DNA of 64,000 nt from Cymbomonas tetramitiformis (lineage: Eukaryota; Chlorophyta; Pyramimonadophyceae; Pyramimonadales; Pyramimonadaceae). Shown one piece after another: positions 48,434 to 58,888 of the stretch. The stretch lies in the NCBI GenBank assembly GCA_001247695.2, contig LGRX02027796.1, positions 1-64,000 of the forward strand. Reading direction: 5' to 3'. The notes under the pieces are model-generated. The model was not told the origin of the DNA and made no database searches. It was given only the letters and a program-made list of their open reading frames with translations. How positions within the stretch are numbered: position 1 is the first letter of the stretch; the number at the start of each line of letters is the position of its first letter. Made by a program: the position numbers and the translations under genes.

Positions 48434-50050
48434 ATGGCTTCGACTCGACGTGAGGGACTCGCTTCCGCTCTGCGCGCTGCCCGCACACATCAGGGCGGAA
48501 CGCCGTCACATTCACCTTCCGATTCGCAGTCTACCCCTGCCTCGTCCCGTAGACCACGCAGAATTGTTGGGACTTCTACATTGCGCTCAAAACCGACATC
48601 TACGGTCAACGCCCCTACGGCTTTCGACTACTTCAACGATCCCGACGTTTTGACCACCACGCATGTGGAGGAGGGACGCGAGGATGAGTACATCGAGCAG
48701 CTCGCCTACGCTTTTCAGTATGGGAGTGACCTGCTCTCGTTCCTGAAGTCTACTGGCCTCAAGATGCCCACTGGTTACACCTTGGACACCACGACTGCCG
48801 ACATGGACTTCAACGCCCTCCTCTCGGGATTGGCCCACGTGCTGTACCCCGTCTCCTACAGCGAGGCGGCCAAGCTCCTGGACCTCGAGCACGACCATGA
48901 CTTTTACCACGTCACCATCAACGAGATCCTCTTCAGCATCCTTCCACACCCGCTTCGTGGCAACGCGCTGAGCGTCTACCACGAGTGTGCCCGCCACCAC
49001 CCGGCTGACGGCCGCTACGCTCTTCAGCGCTTACGGTACGAGGTGGAGGGTGTGCCCGACGCGGACGGCATGCGCTTCTGGACTCAGATGAGGGCGGTTG
49101 TCCTCACCGAGATCGAGGACCCCGCCCCACAACTTGCACTAATTCGACGGCTTGGAGACCGCCACCAGAAGCTAAAGCCGGCTTACAGCGACCCTGACCG
49201 CGTCATGGACCTCTGGCACATCCTGTCCGAGTCCGCCAAGAAGTCGCCGTACGTCGCCCCTCTGTACCTGGTGGTGTTGCGCGAGTTGCGTGCGGGTGCG
49301 GTTTTCACTTTTGCCCGCCTTGCTCTCCGCATCCGTCTTGCCTTTCGGGACGAGAGCCCCCTTGCCACACTCTCGTCCTCTGCCGCTCCCGACATCGAGC
49401 CCGAGGGCTCTGGGTACCGCCCTAAGCAGGCAACCCTGAGGCCCAACCCATCTCCGCGGTCCCCTGTTGCCATGGCACTTCGCATGCAGAAGCAGTCGGC
49501 CGCGCCCTTGGAGGGGAAATGGACCTCCGATTCCCCCAACTCCATGTACCTCAAGTGGGTGGGTACGGGTTTTCCTTGCACTGTCTGCTTCCGCATGTGG
49601 CACGTCACGGATTCCCACCCCGACACCCGTGGTGCCTGCCCGTACGTGTGCGTCGAGGCGTTCGCGAACAACAGGCACTTGGAGACATCGCGAGCGGCCA
49701 CTGCCCGCCCGCCGCTTAATGCATCCGCCGCCGCCCTCACGGCAGCGCCCCCTGCGGTGGACCCGCCGGCTCCACCCGAGGAGCAGCCTGCTGCGGCAGC
49801 ACTCTCCGCCCGCCTCTCCCTGCCTGCACCGGTTACGGGTGATGCGATCGACACGGTCGGCAGCGGTTCTCTAGTGGTGCCCACCACGGACGATGCCGCC
49901 TACCCGCTGCCTGAAGACCTGGAGGAGCCTGCTTGCTACGGCGCCGCCTTCGACGGCGAAGACGACACCGATTGGCCGGCATTTCGCTCGTCCCCTGTCT
50001 GGCTGCCCAAGATCAACGGCAGTGTGAGCGGAGAAGCACCAAAACCCTAG
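48434..50050 (+). CDS. Gag-like protein of the non-autonomous LTR element
   Basis: 538 residues from MASTRREGL (an upstream in-frame ATG at 48389 is possible). The N-terminal ~70 residues are Ser/Arg-rich and basic. A helical central region (~90-300; HVLYPVSYSEAAKLLDLEH, GMRFWTQMRAVVLTEIEDPAP) resembles retrotransposon capsid. A Cys/His cluster (CTVCFRMWHVTDSHPDTRGAC) replaces a classic CCHC knuckle. The C-terminus is Pro/Ala-rich and acidic. It presumably packages the element's RNA while enzymes come from an autonomous relative. GC-rich codon use differs from the provirus. Confidence 0.7.
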   Translation: MASTRREGLASALRAARTHQGGTPSHSPSDSQSTPASSRRPRRIVGTSTLRSKPTSTVNAPTAFDYFNDPDVLTTTHVEEGREDEYIEQLAYAFQYGSDLLSFLKSTGLKMPTGYTLDTTTADMDFNALLSGLAHVLYPVSYSEAAKLLDLEHDHDFYHVTINEILFSILPHPLRGNALSVYHECARHHPADGRYALQRLRYEVEGVPDADGMRFWTQMRAVVLTEIEDPAPQLALIRRLGDRHQKLKPAYSDPDRVMDLWHILSESAKKSPYVAPLYLVVLRELRAGAVFTFARLALRIRLAFRDESPLATLSSSAAPDIEPEGSGYRPKQATLRPNPSPRSPVAMALRMQKQSAAPLEGKWTSDSPNSMYLKWVGTGFPCTVCFRMWHVTDSHPDTRGACPYVCVEAFANNRHLETSRAATARPPLNASAAALTAAPPAVDPPAPPEEQPAAAALSARLSLPAPVTGDAIDTVGSGSLVVPTTDDAAYPLPEDLEEPACYGAAFDGEDDTDWPAFRSSPVWLPKINGSVSGEAPKP

Positions 50051-50222
50051 AATTGGAATCGGGCTTGAGATGTGAGAACTTACTAGCGCCAATGCATGGA
50101 ATTGCTTCTAGCTAGGTTGAAAAAGGCCTCTTAGAGTAACATTCGAACATCTCTTCTAGCCGCCTGTCCGGATGTACCGGCTGGCCCTGCAGTGCACCTC
50201 CCTCCTTCGGGGTGAGGTGGTG

Positions 50223-50456
50223 TCACGGGTATGCTGACTTTCCCCCCCCCTTGGGAGGGTTCAGTGGTGCACCCTTAGTTTCACCCCTCGCCTGGATGTC
50301 ACCTGCAGTGCTGCCTGTGTCACAGTGTCAGGCTCCCGAAACACTTAGCCAGACATCATATTATTTTATCTGACTTTAGTATTCCAAGAGCCAGCACACC
50401 TGCATTTTCACAGTACAAAACAGCATATATATTGTCATATATCTCATGTTTGATCA
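50223..50456 (+). repeat. 3' LTR of the gag-only element
   Basis: Matches 47954-48186 with about two differences (an extra A in CCCGAAACAC, and CTCATG for CTCCTG). Preceded by GGTGAGGTGGTG. Confidence 0.85.
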
Positions 50457-50461
50457 TGGAT

Positions 50462-51551
50462 CAACATTGGCACGCAGGATCTTGAGGTCGTCCACGCGTC
50501 AGCGTGCAATAAATCCAATTATTCAAATTAAAGGGAAACAAAAAAAAATGCTCGGGTAATAAAAAAGTACCCGGAGAGCAGTCCAACAGCTCGAATTGCA
50601 AAAATCTGCTGTCGCGGTCTTCAGCACACTGTTCTTGGACGTTCATATTTTGTATTGTCCACATATAAAGAAAATATGAATGTGAATAGAGTTGCCCCAG
50701 GAGTATTTCGACGGTTCTACGCGACGGCAGAGTGTCAAGGACGGAGCGTAGAGCACGTCCGCCTTGCGGACATTGTGGAGCTGAGTAGTTGGACAACATT
50801 TGCACCAAATGTCACCCAAATGTCGCCTGCGACAAATCCAGGATCATCAGATCAAAAAAACGGGAACGGTTCAGAGAGACCACCGGCTAGCTGGGGTGCG
50901 AAGATCGTGTAGAATATGCTGCATTTTCCAATCACAGACACCGAACAAGATCGGGTCGTCTAGTTTTCGACGTGGAAAATCTGCATTTATATTTTTCAAA
51001 CGACGCGGACGCGATCTGTACACACGAGCACGTTTTTGTGATGTTGTCCACGTCGGACCGACGCGCGTTTGCCCGAAATATTCCTTTTTAAGTCGTTTCG
51101 CACGTTCGATCAGGCGAATGTCGATTTTAATCTGATCGCGCGGACTGTGATTTATAGATTTAATAACTCGTCTGAAAATGATCGCCGGGTCATATGGAGA
51201 CTGTATGACCCGGCGAAACGAATCTTATTTGCTTCTCGACAGTGTACCAAAATCCGGTGTAGCACAGGCCTAAGACTAACGTGAGACGCGATGTCACAAA
51301 CCACGGCTTATCGTGTACCTCAGCCGGGTTGTGACACTTGCTATAGCAGTCTCTGTGACGAACATATGACACGCGCTGTACGGTACGCGTGAGGAGTTAT
51401 GACAGTGAAGAGATACGGAAAGATAAGCGGGTGTTACACTTGTTCAGAGATAGTGAGAATAAGTAGGGCGGCGTGGAAGGGTGAGGCAGACGCTCATTTT
51501 TGTTTTGCCTTCGTAACAGTGATTCCGAAAATAGCCAGGACTCGCTCAGAC
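50462..51551. other. Spacer between two LTR elements
   Basis: No gene recognised. Short open frames on both strands have no family features. The A-run near 50530 is unremarkable. Confidence 0.5.
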
Positions 51552-52228
51552 TGTGCCCGGAGGCACAGCGTGAGCCGATATGTCTATGCGTCCGTATGTG
51601 TGTCATCGGGGGTAATCTGGGATTGGCACGATGACAGTGAGATTGGGCTTGAAATCACGATGAGAATGAATACCAGATGTCCGGGGTATGACAGTATGAC
51701 AGTATGACAGTATGACACTATAGTAGTATGACAGTACTGTGGGGGGTGTCATCGTGGAACTCAGTCAGACCCTAGAAGAATGGTCAGATTCGCATCGGGG
51801 TTGAAAAGACAATGAGATCGAATATCAGATATTAAGGTTATGACAGTATGACAGTATGACGCTATGACAGTATGACAGTATGACAGTACAGTAGTATGAC
51901 AGTACTGTGGGGCAGTCATCGTGTCAGCCTGTTGGCATAACATCTGAATCGAGAATGATGAATCGGAATTAGAAATGAGATCGGATCGGGAACTGAACGT
52001 TGAGCCGAAGTGTGACATCGGCTCTCGAGTGGTTGACCCTGCAACTTGAGTGACGAGTGAATAAGTAGAGCACTTGAGAAGTGTTTAGCTTTCAGAACTC
52101 GGAACCGAATTATCGTTTGTACCTCAATCTGGCCCTGATCCAGTATATTATAAAAATCCGAATTGTGTACCTTTGCACGTTCAATCAAAAACATATCTCC
52201 GAGCATCTGTCGTCGTGCCCCTGGCACA
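51552..52228 (+). repeat. 5' LTR of the large Ty3/gypsy element (copy B)
   Basis: 677 bp, ends TGTGCC ... GGCACA. U3 holds TATGACAG-type 8-bp repeats (about 51688-51905) and a TATA-like TATATTATAAAAA near 52143. It is homologous to 2234-2925. Confidence 0.8.
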
Positions 52229-52230
52229 TT

Positions 52231-52242
52231 TGGTATCAGCGT
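52231..52242 (+). other. Putative primer-binding site
   Basis: TGGTATCAGCGT starts two bases after the LTR. Its first nine bases match the classic initiator-tRNA-Met primer-binding site (TGGTATCAGAGC). Confidence 0.6.
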
Positions 52243-53003
52243 GCTGCGATTTCGCCTCTGCGCAACTCGCCCACGGGCCTTTTGTAACTTCCGTTGTACT
52301 ACAGGGGGAGAGCTGCACTTCCGGCTATCTGGGCGCAATTTTAGCCTCCGTAAGTACATTTTTTTTTGGTATACAACGACCGTATCCTTTGGAAAACATC
52401 TCCAAAACTTCATATTTTCGCCCCTTAACACTGGGGACCCAACCAGGCTCAAAAAAGTCAGCATTCGTTTTCCGATCTTAACTTCCAAGTCTGCCCCAGG
52501 CTACAAACAACCGTCAGGGAGCACCCTAAAGGGTTTCCCCGGTTTATAGTAGCCAGGAAAACCTCATAGCCCACTTTCTAGAGCCTTAAAAAGGCGAAAA
52601 ACAGCCAAAAACAGCCCAAAATAGCCGTTTTAGCCCCTTTTCAGCCTACCCCCAAACCTTCCACAGTAGCCCCCACCACCAAAAACTCCTTCCCCAGACC
52701 CCATAGGACACCCTAGAACCCCCCAATACCGCCCTCACGGCCACCAGCAGCTGGGAAAACCCCTCAAAGTAGCGCTTTTAGTGGCTTCTGGACAGTTTCT
52801 GGACAGTTTCTGGACACCTCTGGTTTACTCTCTGGCTGGAATATTTTGGGAGTGTACGAAGTCCGGCTACCTTCCGGGACCTTGCTGAGCTTTCTGGGAC
52901 CTTGCTGAGCTTTCTGGTTGCAGTTCCTTGACCCCTGCCTGCATACATAGGCACTTGAAATCTGTGTCGCGGAGCCCTGGCGAATTTTTGAGTTTGCCGG
53001 TGT
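52243..53003 (+). other. Untranslated leader of the Ty3/gypsy element
   Basis: No recognisable gene. Up to ~52850 it matches the leader remnant 2926-3535. Short direct repeats occur (TGGACAGTTTC at 52789; GGGACCTTGCTGAGCTTTCT at 52878 and 52898). Confidence 0.6.
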
Positions 53004-53180
53004 ATGGCAGTACCCCCTTCACCAGAAGAATACAGTCTAAGAGCGTGGTGGAAACAAGGACCCATCAAGTGGGTATTCCCTCCAGACCCCACCTATCCAC
53101 CAGCAGGCGCCTTCTGGCAGAGCGGTCCTTGGAGCGGTCCTCCTTCCCCCTCATCCTCTGACGACGAGGAGGAGAACTGA
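53004..53180 (+). CDS. Small acidic-tailed ORF in the leader
   Basis: 58 codons from MAVPPSPEEY to a stop at 53178. It is Trp- and Pro-rich and ends SSSDDEEEN. Another short frame just downstream (53230-53418) has the same plan, Trp/Pro-rich then SDIEEDETN. The shared design suggests a duplicated or frameshifted small leader protein. Function unknown. Confidence 0.35.
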   Translation: MAVPPSPEEYSLRAWWKQGPIKWVFPPDPTYPPAGAFWQSGPWSGPPSPSSSDDEEEN

Positions 53181-53229
53181 GCGCCTGGATACAGTCACGC
53201 TGGCTATCCCACCAAGATACCACAACTGG

Positions 53230-53418
53230 GTGTGGGTTCAGATTGGAAACCTTCTCTTCCGCTACCCGAACTCCCAGGACCTGACAGTCTTCCCCGCGCT
53301 CCCTGGCTCATATCCAGTGCAAGGAATCGAAGAGTGGCCTTGGGTCCCCCCATCACCGCCTGGAAGTCCCGCCCCTTCGCCTCCAGCGAGCGACATCGAA
53401 GAGGACGAGACTAATTAA
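53230..53418 (+). CDS. Second small acidic-tailed ORF in the leader
   Basis: Open from upstream of 53182 without an ATG (GTG at 53230). It encodes VWVQIGNLLFRYPNSQ, a Pro-rich stretch and the acidic tail SDIEEDETN. It may be the frameshifted continuation of the ORF ending at 53180. Not recognised. Confidence 0.3.
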   Translation: MWVQIGNLLFRYPNSQDLTVFPALPGSYPVQGIEEWPWVPPSPPGSPAPSPPASDIEEDETN

Positions 53419-53443
53419 ATAAAAAAGGCGAGCACTCACCACT

Positions 53444-53953
53444 TTGCTCACCTGTGGCTATTGCCACACCCAGTCCTTGATCTCAACCAGCTCAGCAATC
53501 AGGATGTCACAGCAGACATCAGAGGCATTTCCCAGCATGAGCGTCAGCACAGAGCAGCTACACCACACTCTGTTCTCTCCCATAACCTTCCCATCGCCCA
53601 CCACATATGCTTCCGCTCACCCCATTCCACACCCAGGCACCACCATGCCCTACACAGCGGTGCCCCGTCCTTATACTATGCCGGATGGCACCCCCGCACA
53701 GGCTGTATGGAACGGCGTCAATTGGGTATTACCCCAATCAGCGCCCCTCGCTGGGGGAGTATCACCAGTGCCGTTCACACTGGGAACCCATCACCCCGTG
53801 GGCGCATATCCCACACCGTTCCAACAACAGCTACAGCAGCAGCAGCAGTGGCTCGCGTACCGGCAGCAGCAACAGCAGTGGCTTCAACAGCAGCCACTGG
53901 AACCGATGCAGCAGCAGTTACAGCAGCAGCAGTTACAGCAGCAGCAGCTACAG

Positions 53954-53984
<31 letters not shown>

Positions 53985-54712
53985 CGCCACAACAGCCGCA
54001 ACATCGACCACAGCAGCCCCATCAGCTGGCACCAGCCACCTCCGCGCTTCATGACTCAGGCGCGGATCCCTCATCGCTGCAGCACTTCATCAGCATCGGC
54101 GCCGCGGCCCCGCCGGACCCTCTGCAGGTACCCCTTGACAGCGGGGTTCAGCAGAACGTCTTGGGCGGTACCCAGCTCTTGGTGCGTCACCTTCCCGCGG
54201 TGGCGACAACCTCAGAGACTCGCCGGCGTCGGCGTTCCCGAAGGGCATCTTCGGGCCCTGCGACACATGGCAAGCATCTCCCAGGTCCAAGCCACGCACC
54301 TGATCACTCTGACCCCGACTCCGGCACGGACATCAGCCGCACCAGCACGGGGACCAGAGGCAGCCGAAGCACGCAGGCACGGGCTGAGCGCAGGCGGAGG
54401 GCCGCCCACAGGTCCGGCTCTGGCTCGGACGCGAGCAGCCGAAGTGAACACATTCGCAGAGAAGTCCTAGCGGCAGTACAGGCCCTGGACATCTCCGCGG
54501 TGCTCTCGAGAGGACTCGCGCTGCCTGGTGCGACGACATCGGCAGGAGTCTCACCACCAGGCGACCCTCAGGGCAGCGCACAGGGCCCGACGGCGGACCA
54601 TCTACACGAGGCAGACGCTGCCGCCAGCGTAACCCCTCCTGTGCCTCAGACCGCCGCTGAGACCGCTCCCGCCGAACCTCCCACTCAGGGCCGGCCAAAT
54701 CCCCATTTATAA
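53444..54712 (+). CDS. Gln-rich ORF upstream of gag
   Basis: 422 codons; ATG at 53510 (MSQQTSEAF) is an alternative start. A CAG/CAA-rich tract (53825-53996) encodes a long Gln stretch. The second half is Arg/Ser-rich and basic (SETRRRRRSRRASSG), then Ala/Pro-rich. Low complexity makes family assignment impossible; an RNA-binding gag-accessory role is a guess. It stops at 54710-54712, and gag starts at 54714, so the two are tightly linked. Confidence 0.5.
53825..53996 (+). repeat. CAG/CAA trinucleotide-rich tract
   Basis: Imperfect CAGCAGCAG... array encoding poly-Gln in the frame of 53444-54712. Expansion-prone microsatellite. Confidence 0.85.
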
Positions 54713-54713
54713 C

Positions 54714-56924
54714 ATGATGGTGGCCCGCCGGCGACAGTCGATGGAGACGGTGGTGCACGGAGGTGGCAATCCCGACTCAGAGCCCAGAGACTCCAGTTCA
54801 AGCGACTCGCCACCAGGCCCCCCTAGTGATCCACCTCAGGATCCCCCTGACGAACCCGCACCAGAGCCCTCCTACCCTCAGTACCCAGAGGTCAGAGCCC
54901 TCTTCGTCACCCACGATGGTGGGTCATTGTGGGTGCACCAGTCAGCTGGGGTGCGAGGCGCGGCAACCGTCTCCCTACCATGGGACGAACGCCGCCGGGC
55001 TGGGGTGCGGGGCGACGCCATCTTGTTCAGGATCATGCACCTGCTGGGAGCGCCGCTGACTGCATATGCGCGCATGGGGGGCCGGCTACACCATGCACCC
55101 CTACCCCTCACCAACCCTCGTGTGGAGACCTGGGTCCTTATGGTCGACCGCGAGGTCATGGATATGGCAATGGGGGACCCAGCCGCGGCCAATGTGCGGT
55201 CTACCAGCATGGGGCAGCCAGTATGGGAGTGGATCCCTGCTACTGCGCGGGAGTCGGAGATGCAGAACTTCGATCAGGACGGGCTCGCCGCGTGGTCGGA
55301 AGTCAGCAACTCCGATTGGTACCGGAGCATGAGTGTGGTGGCCGCACAACCATCCACACCCCTGCCCTTCCATACACCTCTTCCACTCCCCGCACCACCG
55401 TCAGCCCCTGCATTACCGCCCACTCCGACCGCAGTCCCCACAAATCCCGCGCCTGCGCCTCCGCCCGCGCATGCCCCGGGACCACCACCCCCTGCCCGTT
55501 TTCCCCATTCCGCCACCGCAAACCCCGTTCACCCTGCCGCTGCCGTGAACCCCGTTCACTCTGCCGCCGCTGCAAACCCCGTGCTCTCTCCCAGCGCCAC
55601 CCCCTTTGTTCCAGGCATCGGCCGTCTGCCGCAGGGCACTAACCTGCGAGCATCTCCAGACGAGGTCCGCCTGGAGCACAAGACCAAAGAGATGGTGCTA
55701 AAGCTGGTCAAGAGCGTCACCAGGTTTCCCCGCTCCGCGTCCGACACAAAATCGGCCGACAAGGAGGGCCTCCTGACGCAGTTGGAGCACTACTCCCACA
55801 TGGTGCGGAAGGTATTCCAGGAGGCCATCGTGATCGAAGCACAGACCACTCCCAGTTGTACGCCATCAGTATCAGAGTACCAGGCGAGTGTGTCAAGCCT
55901 TCTTTGGAGCTTCAAGGAGTACACTCTTCAAGACCAGCAGAGGAAGTTCTTGGAGCGCGCGGCGGGGACCTTTGGGTCCGAGCAAGCTTGGCACCAACGC
56001 TACGGGGACCTGGATGTGTTCTTCAGCGATCTGGCGGTGTGCTCTCTGACGCAGGCCTACCTGGAGAACGCACACGGCGAGGCCATTGCCCTGAAGCAGG
56101 CGGTGAACGAGACCGCGGCAGAGTATTTCTCGCGACTGGAGACCCGCATGGCCTCCGTCAACTTCTTGGCCGGCAGAGTCCCAAATTGCGTGGAGATGAC
56201 CAACTTGTCGATGCTCTCTACGTACCGCCGGGGGCTGAAATATGCACCCAAGGTGATGCGGCGCCTGAGAGCCATCAACTTGGATGTCTCCAAACCAGAA
56301 GAGTGGGAGAGGAAGGCCGTCGCTGACGACATCCCAGGCACCCACAACGCCTTGTTGAAGATTCGGGAAGTTGCTGAGGAGGTGGAGAGCGACATTGACA
56401 CGGAGGCGGCTCAGAGACGCTCTCAAGACCGTCCTCCCCGTGCCGTTTCCTTCGCTAACCCACCACCTCGCACCCCCTTCTACAGGCGTACCCCCTCTTC
56501 GAACCGCCCAGCTCTTGCCATGCTGGAGAACGGGCCTGCCACCACCGTCGCCGCGGCGGTGACTCCTTTGCCACCACCACCTGGCCTCTCCCGCCCTGAT
56601 GCTCCGAAAGTCCGCCGGTGCTTCGCCTGTGGCTCTGCGGAGCACATCGTCCGTAACTGTACGGACGAGGCTAAGCTCAAGGAGTGGAGGGCCAATGCAC
56701 CGGCTCGACTGGCGAACTCCCCTGGGTATGTAGCCGCCGTCGTTTGGGCCATCGAGCAGCAGGAGGACATCTCCTCGGTGGATGGCGTCCCAGAAGAGTT
56801 CTCCGAGGAGGTCCTGGCTCTTGCTACCTGTGAGGACGAGCAGAGCTACCAGACCCTGGCGGCCCTTGCGGGCATCGAGCTTGTGGAGGGTGACGGCCTT
56901 CCCCCGGTGGAGAGCGATGAATGA
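54714..56924 (+). CDS. Ty3/gypsy Gag (capsid and nucleocapsid)
   Basis: 736 residues. The first ~330 are Pro/Ala-rich with PVHPAAAVNPVHSAAAANPV repeats. A helical capsid region spans ~340-560 (LTQLEHYSHMVRKVFQEAI, LEHALNE-like ALKQAVNETAAEYFSRLETRM). CFACGSAEHIVRNC (~637-650) is a CCHC zinc knuckle that binds the element RNA. The C-terminal ~85 residues are acidic. It is followed in the same frame, after a TGA at 56922, by an open stretch to 57572. Confidence 0.8.
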   Translation: MMVARRRQSMETVVHGGGNPDSEPRDSSSSDSPPGPPSDPPQDPPDEPAPEPSYPQYPEVRALFVTHDGGSLWVHQSAGVRGAATVSLPWDERRRAGVRGDAILFRIMHLLGAPLTAYARMGGRLHHAPLPLTNPRVETWVLMVDREVMDMAMGDPAAANVRSTSMGQPVWEWIPATARESEMQNFDQDGLAAWSEVSNSDWYRSMSVVAAQPSTPLPFHTPLPLPAPPSAPALPPTPTAVPTNPAPAPPPAHAPGPPPPARFPHSATANPVHPAAAVNPVHSAAAANPVLSPSATPFVPGIGRLPQGTNLRASPDEVRLEHKTKEMVLKLVKSVTRFPRSASDTKSADKEGLLTQLEHYSHMVRKVFQEAIVIEAQTTPSCTPSVSEYQASVSSLLWSFKEYTLQDQQRKFLERAAGTFGSEQAWHQRYGDLDVFFSDLAVCSLTQAYLENAHGEAIALKQAVNETAAEYFSRLETRMASVNFLAGRVPNCVEMTNLSMLSTYRRGLKYAPKVMRRLRAINLDVSKPEEWERKAVADDIPGTHNALLKIREVAEEVESDIDTEAAQRRSQDRPPRAVSFANPPPRTPFYRRTPSSNRPALAMLENGPATTVAAAVTPLPPPPGLSRPDAPKVRRCFACGSAEHIVRNCTDEAKLKEWRANAPARLANSPGYVAAVVWAIEQQEDISSVDGVPEEFSEEVLALATCEDEQSYQTLAALAGIELVEGDGLPPVESDE

Positions 56925-57572
56925 CTGGCCGGCGGCCAGCCCCAGACCCTGCCCTTCGGGGAAGTGAGGTCTTGCCCTGATGATCAGACCCTCTCCGCCC
57001 TGGAGAAGCGGTCAGAGCCAGTGGAACCCCGACGCGCCCGAGGACGCAGAGACCCTTGGGGCCAACGTCCCCACCCCAAGAGTGTGGCCTTCACCTCTGG
57101 GACCCGCTTGCGACGCACCTACCGCTCAGCTGGTGCCCCATCGCCGCCGAGGGATGACTTGTCCAGCCACCCTCTCGCAGGAAGCACCCCCTTCGATGAG
57201 CCGTCGCTACCTCTTGATGACGGCCCCGCTTATACACAAGCGAGGATCGAGGGTCGGAGGGGACGGCGAGTTCCCCGGCACAGACCCCCCATTATGGGCA
57301 ACAACCGCGGAGAGTCCCGCGACCTTCACTCCCGACCGCGTGTTGTCCTACCACTGCCCATCTATCAGTCCAACCTCGCAGACCCACGGAAAAGGCTAAC
57401 TGCGTGGCACTGGAAGAGAGATCTGTACTCCCTCCCCCTCGAAGTCGCCATGCAGAAGGTCCGCAGAGCTCTGCGCAAGTCCCAGAGGCTGCCAAGGACC
57501 TGGTGGATAAAATGTCGGAGCGCGTCCACAGCCGCGTACACTCTGGGAGTCGATCGCCAAAGGAACGCGTGA
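56925..57572 (+). other. Open extension of the gag frame
   Basis: After the gag TGA the frame stays open for ~215 codons (Arg/Pro-rich, no motif) and overlaps the next ORF at 57404-57572. It may be read-through or simply former coding sequence. Confidence 0.4.
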
Positions 57573-58888
57573 ACCGCGCCAACCAGCTGGCAGAGAGGAT
57601 ACGCATTGCCCGCGAACCTCAAGATCGCAAGGAAGGCCATCGGCGCATAGCATTGTGGCACCTCCTTTCACACGACGGTCGCCAGCAAGTCCCCGAATCC
57701 TCTAACACCAGCTCCCACGACCTCTACGTGGCTTGGAGGGAGCTGTCGCCTGCCGAGCAGCAAAAGGCAATCGCCACTTCGAGTCCAGACTCTTCCCCAG
57801 GTAGCAGGCTGTGGGAAAAGGAGGGCGCACGAAGAGCAGCCGCGAGGTCTTCGACATCCCTCTGCACCCTGGACACTGAAGTGGGCACGATACCTGGGAC
57901 AGCGGGAGATGTGGGTTTACCTGGCGCCTGGTGCAGTCTGCACGCAGTACACCAGTACAAGATGAGGAAGCTGGGTCCCAGCCCCTTGGGAACATCCCCT
58001 CCATCATCCTCGCTGGCCGAGCCCACAACAGAGACTACATCTTCGCACCATGATAACGCGCCGGCCACTCCGGGAGGAAACCCCGAAGGTTCATCCTGCT
58101 GCTCAGAGGCGGAGGAGACCTCCGCACCCAGTTCGCTTTGCTTCACCCAGCAGATGACCACCGTCAAAACGCATGAAGTGGATGAAGCGCCACCCTGTCT
58201 CGACAGCCACCCCATCGCTGAAGATCCTGAGGTGATGGAAGAGGAGTCCTCGGTCAACTCGCTCTGCTTCACCCAGCAGATGGCAGCAGCTGGGACCCCT
58301 CAGACGAGAACTGACCACCAGAGCCCCCACCAGCTCGCCCACAACTCCCCTGCTGGCAGCCCTCAGCATGACGAGGATCCTCTCACCCATGGCAGTCTCA
58401 CCAATAGTGTCGCTACCCATATGAGCCCCACAACAAGCGGCACTACCCACGTGAGCCCCACAGTAAGCGGCACTACCCATGTTAGCCCTACCACCAGTGG
58501 CACTACACATGTGAGCCCTACTACCAGTGACACCACCCACGTGAGCCCTACCACCAGCGACACCACTCATGTCAGCCCCACCTCGAGCGAATGCACCTCA
58601 GCGGGCACCCTGCTGACAGCGAGTGCAGACAACCTCGTCAGTCATCCGCCTGAAGATGTTGATTTGCTGGATGAGGAGTTCTACGCCGCGTGTAGGCAAA
58701 CGTTGGAAGAATGCCGCGAGGCCTCGGACAACCTCCTCCCCAACCTCAAGTGCAAAAGCATACGCACAGATGGGGGAGTTCAGTGGAAGACCGACATCGA
58801 GGGTACCTTGCGGCGGCACATGACGAAGAAGGACCACTACTGCTGGTATTCTACGCAACCCTCAGAGGGCACACGGTCAAGGTGCTGA
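57404..58888 (+). CDS. Ser/Thr-rich ORF between gag and protease
   Basis: 494 codons, one frame back from gag. The first ~130 residues are basic and helical (KERVNRANQLAERIRIARE). The rest is Ser/Thr/Pro-rich with two SLCFTQQM repeats and a 30-bp tandem repeat coding TTHVSPTTSG units (58420-58590, six to seven copies). It overlaps the pol frame at 58711-58888, where translation would have to shift by -1 to enter protease. No family recognised; it may be a gag-pol linker. Confidence 0.5.
   Translation: MALEERSVLPPPRSRHAEGPQSSAQVPEAAKDLVDKMSERVHSRVHSGSRSPKERVNRANQLAERIRIAREPQDRKEGHRRIALWHLLSHDGRQQVPESSNTSSHDLYVAWRELSPAEQQKAIATSSPDSSPGSRLWEKEGARRAAARSSTSLCTLDTEVGTIPGTAGDVGLPGAWCSLHAVHQYKMRKLGPSPLGTSPPSSSLAEPTTETTSSHHDNAPATPGGNPEGSSCCSEAEETSAPSSLCFTQQMTTVKTHEVDEAPPCLDSHPIAEDPEVMEEESSVNSLCFTQQMAAAGTPQTRTDHQSPHQLAHNSPAGSPQHDEDPLTHGSLTNSVATHMSPTTSGTTHVSPTVSGTTHVSPTTSGTTHVSPTTSDTTHVSPTTSDTTHVSPTSSECTSAGTLLTASADNLVSHPPEDVDLLDEEFYAACRQTLEECREASDNLLPNLKCKSIRTDGGVQWKTDIEGTLRRHMTKKDHYCWYSTQPSEGTRSRC
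58420..58590 (+). repeat. 30-bp minisatellite coding THVSPTTS units
   Basis: Six to seven copies of a 30-bp unit such as AGCGGCACTACCCACGTGAG, with third-position changes that keep the peptide. Confidence 0.8.

Larger units (their letters stand above)
47949..50461 (+). mobile_element. Gag-only LTR retrotransposon (2.5 kb)
   Basis: Two nearly identical ~233-bp LTRs flank one gag-like ORF with no protease, RT or integrase. The element is framed by a 5-bp target duplication TGGAT (47949-47953 and 50457-50461). A purine-rich tract (GGGGTGAGGTGG) precedes the 3' LTR. Near-identical LTRs mean recent insertion, so it must be mobilised in trans. Confidence 0.85.
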
